Part shown: piece by piece, positions 23,838 through 29,596 of the stretch | Position numbering within the stretch: the stretch's first letter is position 1 | Layout: each line of letters opens with the position of its first letter | Assembly: GCA_905397405.1 (NCBI GenBank) | Contig: CAJPVJ010000274.1 | Location: 1 to 29,596, forward strand | Reading direction: 5' to 3' | Length of the DNA stretch: 29,596 nt | DNA from: Oppiella nova | Taxonomy: Eukaryota; Arthropoda; Arachnida; Sarcoptiformes; Oppiidae | Notes under the pieces: generated by a model | What the model saw: the letters and a program-made list of their open reading frames with translations, nothing else | Databases searched by the model: none | What the model was told of the DNA's origin: nothing | Translations under genes and position numbers: made by a program

Positions 23838-25370
23838 CGACTACTCTGGAAGAAAATCTTTTGGACAAAAATTTTCCTCTACTATGGCTTTTGCCGCTTA
23901 AATTCCATCCGAGAATCTCATTCATAGAGTGCTGTGTATTATATCATATATGAAAGCGAGAGATATGGCTCACGAACAGAAATCTTTGACTTAAACTTTT
24001 CTTTTATATACATTTACTAAAAGCCTTATTCTCTGTCTATTAAGAGAGAGAGAGAGATTTTTTGCTTCGCTCCCACTCTAGGAATAAGTGAAGCATTTGG
24101 TGGACATTTCAGCGAAACATTATTTATGCTGAGTTTGCGGTTTGTGTCCCCGAGACTACAAAAAAATGAGTTTGCATTCGCTTGGCATCGAAAATATTTC
24201 CATCCCTTTCCCCCACACCACCACCCAGTATCGCTACTGTGTTTTATACACATTTTTGCGATACAACTCTTATTTTCTGCAAACGTTTGTAATCTAAACG
24301 AAAGCTCTGAGAAAAACGGCTAAAACTTCAGTCTTATAATAAATTTTCTTAAGATTTTTTTTGCCGTCAGTATAGCCTTTCAATGGGGGAGACAATAGCC
24401 ATGCAGTGAGCTATGGCTACAATCAAAAGTCATACATTGAATGCAATTATGGAATTAGTTTTGCATATAATAGTCATATAAACAATGTATGCATCCTATC
24501 GTACAATGTATTCATTTTTGATGCAAAACTTTAAATTAAATTTACTTTTTTCCTTAAAATTCTTTTCCTTAACATTCAATACATAAAACTCGAGACAAAT
24601 ATTTCACTTATGAATGAATGTAAGCATAAAATTAGTTTTTCTTTGAGCGAGAAAATCGTCTATAAATTCGCTGCTAAAGTGTAGCCAATAATATATATCC
24701 AAAAGTAATACTAAAACAAATATTTTGCCAAAATGAATGATAACTTATATTTCATAAATAATGATTGAATGGTGTGTTGACTCAATACAGTGGATAAAGG
24801 CATTGAGAATATGTTTCACTGGAAATCGATTATAAAATTATCAAAAAATAAAAACTTTAAAAATGTTAAAACGAATTAATATTCTACGCTTAAAATGGAT
24901 TACTTTATAATTTAAGGACATATATAAGGGGACAGGCAGTCATATATAAAATACGAAATAATCAAATCTAAATATCAAATAATAGCAACAATTTAACGAT
25001 TTATGAATTTAGCAATAAATGCGAGCAAAAACATAACCCAACAAAAATCGGACATATTTTTATATAAATGTTTTTGTGATACAAAACACAAGTACTGTAT
25101 ATACGGATAAGTTTGAGAGAGAAAAACACAAAAAATAAAACTCAAGAAATAGCTTTTTTTCGGTGCAAAAGCTGGGATGCATTGGCAGTAATAGTTGTAA
25201 TATTAGTGCCAAAGCAATGGCCATCTTAAGTGTCAAAAGGTTTGATGTATTAATGTTGAGTCCATTTCTAAATGTCAAGTGAACTGGAGATAAATGAGAC
25301 TCCGGCACAGTTACTGAACCAGTCCAGTGCCCTGGGTTTGTGTGTAAGTGTGTTTGTGTTGTGCAATATT

Positions 25371-25373
<3 letters not shown>

Positions 25374-25402
<29 letters not shown>
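25374..25402. repeat. (AG)n microsatellite in exd long intron
   Basis: 29 nt of perfect AG. Confidence 0.95.
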
Positions 25403-25404
<2 letters not shown>

Positions 25405-26584
25405 ATTTGGAGTTAAGATAACCAAATAGGAAAATGTATTAGCAGGGCCAGGCAGTTGAGCACAGATAGCCTACAAAAAAAGTTCACAAAAAATGCTTGC
25501 ATTGCATCACATAATTGTCATGAAAAACACAATTCAATATCTTTTTGTGATAGAAAATTGTTTTTCTTAGACGTCTCCGAGAGGGTTATATATGTCTTAC
25601 AGATATTTATATATATCTGTATGTCTTTAATAGACGAGACACTCATTTTGCAAAGTAGTCGTTCCCCATAACAATACCAGTAGTCTACGGCTTTCGGGGC
25701 CATCGAAATAAACAATTGTCGAGAAATATAACAAAACAAAAAACTCAATTCAATCTAAACGTCTAAAGCAATTGCATATAAACATCGTGAGAGACAAGAC
25801 ATTTAAAAATGAGTCCCAATTTTTGGTCCCTTTTTGTGTCATTTCACTCGCAGTCGTGTCTATCAATCGGCGGACGTAACCATTGCTCGCATTATTTCGG
25901 AGCCAATAATCATAATAATTATAATAAATATTTGTCTTTTGACTCAAATGGTGGGCTCATTGCCGACACAAATAAAAAGGCAAACAATTATTTTGATTAA
26001 ATTTCGGATGAATTATTGAAAAAGGCAACTAAATTGAAAATAAAAACTACAACAAAAATGCTCGGAATATATTTGAATATAAATCTATTGTACGGAATAT
26101 ATTAACTGTCGTCTAATTTGTTTTGTTTGATTCAGTCGACCATTAAATGCTAACACAATAACAAAGAATTTGATTTTATTTGTATAAATAAAAAATATAT
26201 TTATAATATTTATAAGTCTTTTTTGGGAAATCTCTTTGATATTTGGCTGAATTATTGGGATATATTTTGTATGCAAAGCAAAATGTCAATGCTTTCTGGA
26301 TATAATAATTAAATCAAATATGTATACAAGTATTTATGATAAATATATTTATATTGTTCAACAGTAATATCATTATTGTAGGAGTTTTACAATAATTTAT
26401 AATCAAATACATCGAGACATTCACTTATCGCACGGATAACACATTTGTCTCTTATTGCGAGTGCGAGTCAACCAAACGATTGGATGCGATATATTTGTTA
26501 CTTTTATATGTTTTATAAGTAATATTCACTAAAATATAATGAGAACTAAGAAGATATAGTATTATATGTATTAAAGTGTGAATT

Positions 26585-26585
<1 letters not shown>

Positions 26586-26616
<31 letters not shown>
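26586..26616. repeat. (AG)n microsatellite in exd long intron
   Basis: 31 nt of perfect AG. Confidence 0.95.
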
Positions 26617-26617
<1 letters not shown>

Positions 26618-27220
26618 ACGGGTTGTGTAAATGGAGAACACATTAAATATTATGTGTTGTGTGTTATGTGTGTTTGTGATCACTGTTTAGGCCTATACTG
26701 GTATTTGGCTGTGAAGTGAAAATGAGATTTTCGTTGTGTAACACATAAAATAGCTTTCACTCGCTTTTATCTTTTCAATCCAGACTCCAGACTCGCACTC
26801 ACTATATATATACACACAACAGATATTCGGCTCTAACTCTAAGTCCAAATTACAACACAAACTGTAAGCCCGCTGTAACACACGGTATGAATGTATGTGA
26901 GTGTGCATACACTACCAGTGCTCAGGCATATAGTGTTTATAGCGCCTGGATTGGTCTTAATGGAAAATAGAGATTATTAAAGTATAAGGCGTTTTTCAAT
27001 GTACAGTACATACATATCCAGTGGATGCCCGAACAGCGCCGGCATTAGATATTGTGTGCCATCAGTAGCACATCCATAGCCATAATTTATGGCATCTCAA
27101 CGATTGTAATTGTGAACTCAAAAACAAAAATCTGTGCACAGAAACTACCGTTTCCCCTACCATTCCCTGCACTCATATCGCCGTACAATCGACTCTACTT
27201 TTGAGCACAAAATTCTCATT

Positions 27221-27475
27221 TCTATTCTCAATATTCTTAATACTCTTATAATATTATTATTAGTTTTTCAATTATATATATAAATATGATTTCTAGTAAT
27301 GATTTTTGTTTCTCACAATCTCTACAATAATTGTGTGTTTTATCTGTATCTATTCTTAATATTCTTAATACTCTTATAATATTATTATTAGTTTTTCAAT
27401 TATATATATAAATATGATTTCTAGTAATGATTTTTGTTTCTCACAATCTCTACAATAATTGTGTGTTTTATCTGT
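27221..27475. repeat. 127-nt direct repeat pair separated by one 'a', inside the exd intron
   Basis: 27221-27347 and 27349-27475 are identical except for c27229/t27357, with one base (a27348) between them. The match cannot be extended on either side (27220 t against 27348 a; 27348 a against 27476 t), so the unit is exactly 127 nt. It is AT-rich and non-coding. The length and one-base spacer match the two seams at 2105 and 3416, pointing to two overlapping contig ends placed side by side. Confidence 0.9.
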
Positions 27476-28080
27476 TGTTTTAAATCAATTCGCGAGTCGT
27501 TTACAAAATACTTATCAAAAATATCTATTACCGTAAAGTCTTCAAAGACTTAATAAGTTTTAGAATTTTGTTTGAATAGAAATATTAATAAAAATATTTA
27601 GACTTAAAACTTCTCTCGTCATTATTAATATGAAAATATTTATGTCAATAACACAAAAATATTGACCGAAACAAACAAATGGCTTAAAGGACTAGTTTTG
27701 TGCAAAAATATATATACAAACTATGCTATAATTTGTTGCCTATTTGATTGACAGGGATTACAAGGATAGGACTGGTAGGCATGGGAAGGTCGCACACACC
27801 GCTGCCATGTCTATACACACTGTATGACTATATTGTCTATTGTCTCAAAATATTTTCTTAAAATAAAAAACACAATTACTTTAAATACAAATATGTATTC
27901 ATGACTACTAATAACTATCGTATTTAAGCACACATACAATGGCAATACAAATGCCTTTCAATGTCAGGAATATAAACAACTAAATAACAGTCAATACATA
28001 TAATCTCATAAAACACAACTATTTTATAAATGATGGTATGCCGAGAGTTTTAAATGGCACGTCTCACTTTATATAAATCA

Positions 28081-29596
<1,516 letters not shown>

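Overview
The window looks like AT-rich nuclear DNA from an arthropod. The evidence is split exons with GT/AG boundaries, kilobase introns, dense (GA)n microsatellites, no bacterial-style gene packing, and one recognisable gene of the animal PBC class. A chelicerate such as a mite is possible but cannot be fixed from this sequence.

The only gene I can support is the 3' part of an extradenticle (exd/Pbx) orthologue on the minus strand. Four coding exons join in frame: 28497-28362 (homeodomain arm, helices 1 and 2), 28200-28107 (helix 3 and the PBC tail helix), 22986-22865 (Ser/Pro/Gly-rich tail) and 20811-20728 (last residues and stop). They give 436 coding bases, or 144 complete codons plus stop. 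Introns are 161, 5120 and 2053 nt. A plausible poly(A) signal lies at 20430-20425. The exons upstream of the homeodomain (the PBC-A/B domains that bind Hth/Meis) are not here; 28498-29596 reads as intron. Positions 1 to about 20400 are downstream, non-coding as far as I can tell, and made of AT-rich DNA, about 20 long GA/TC tracts, a few diverged duplications and a dispersed GCACTGGTA motif.

The most striking signal is not a gene. At 1589-2619 and at 2896-3949 an apparent tandem duplication of about 0.5 kb contains one 127-nt block that is the exact base-by-base complement of its partner in the SAME direction, not the reverse complement: 1978-2104 against 2493-2619, and 2896-3022 against 3417-3543. 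No known copying or inversion process produces this. In both cases the two copies share exactly 127 nt at each end, differ at a handful of SNPs and indels between, and are separated by one 'a'. A third seam (27221-27347, 'a', 27349-27475) is a direct 127-nt repeat with one mismatch, again with one 'a' between. The uniform 127 suggests the two arms of heterozygous bubbles from a k=127 de Bruijn assembly laid end to end, with one shared k-mer complemented but not reversed. I therefore read these as assembly or file-handling artefacts and treat the duplications as alleles. A fourth possible seam is at 9794.
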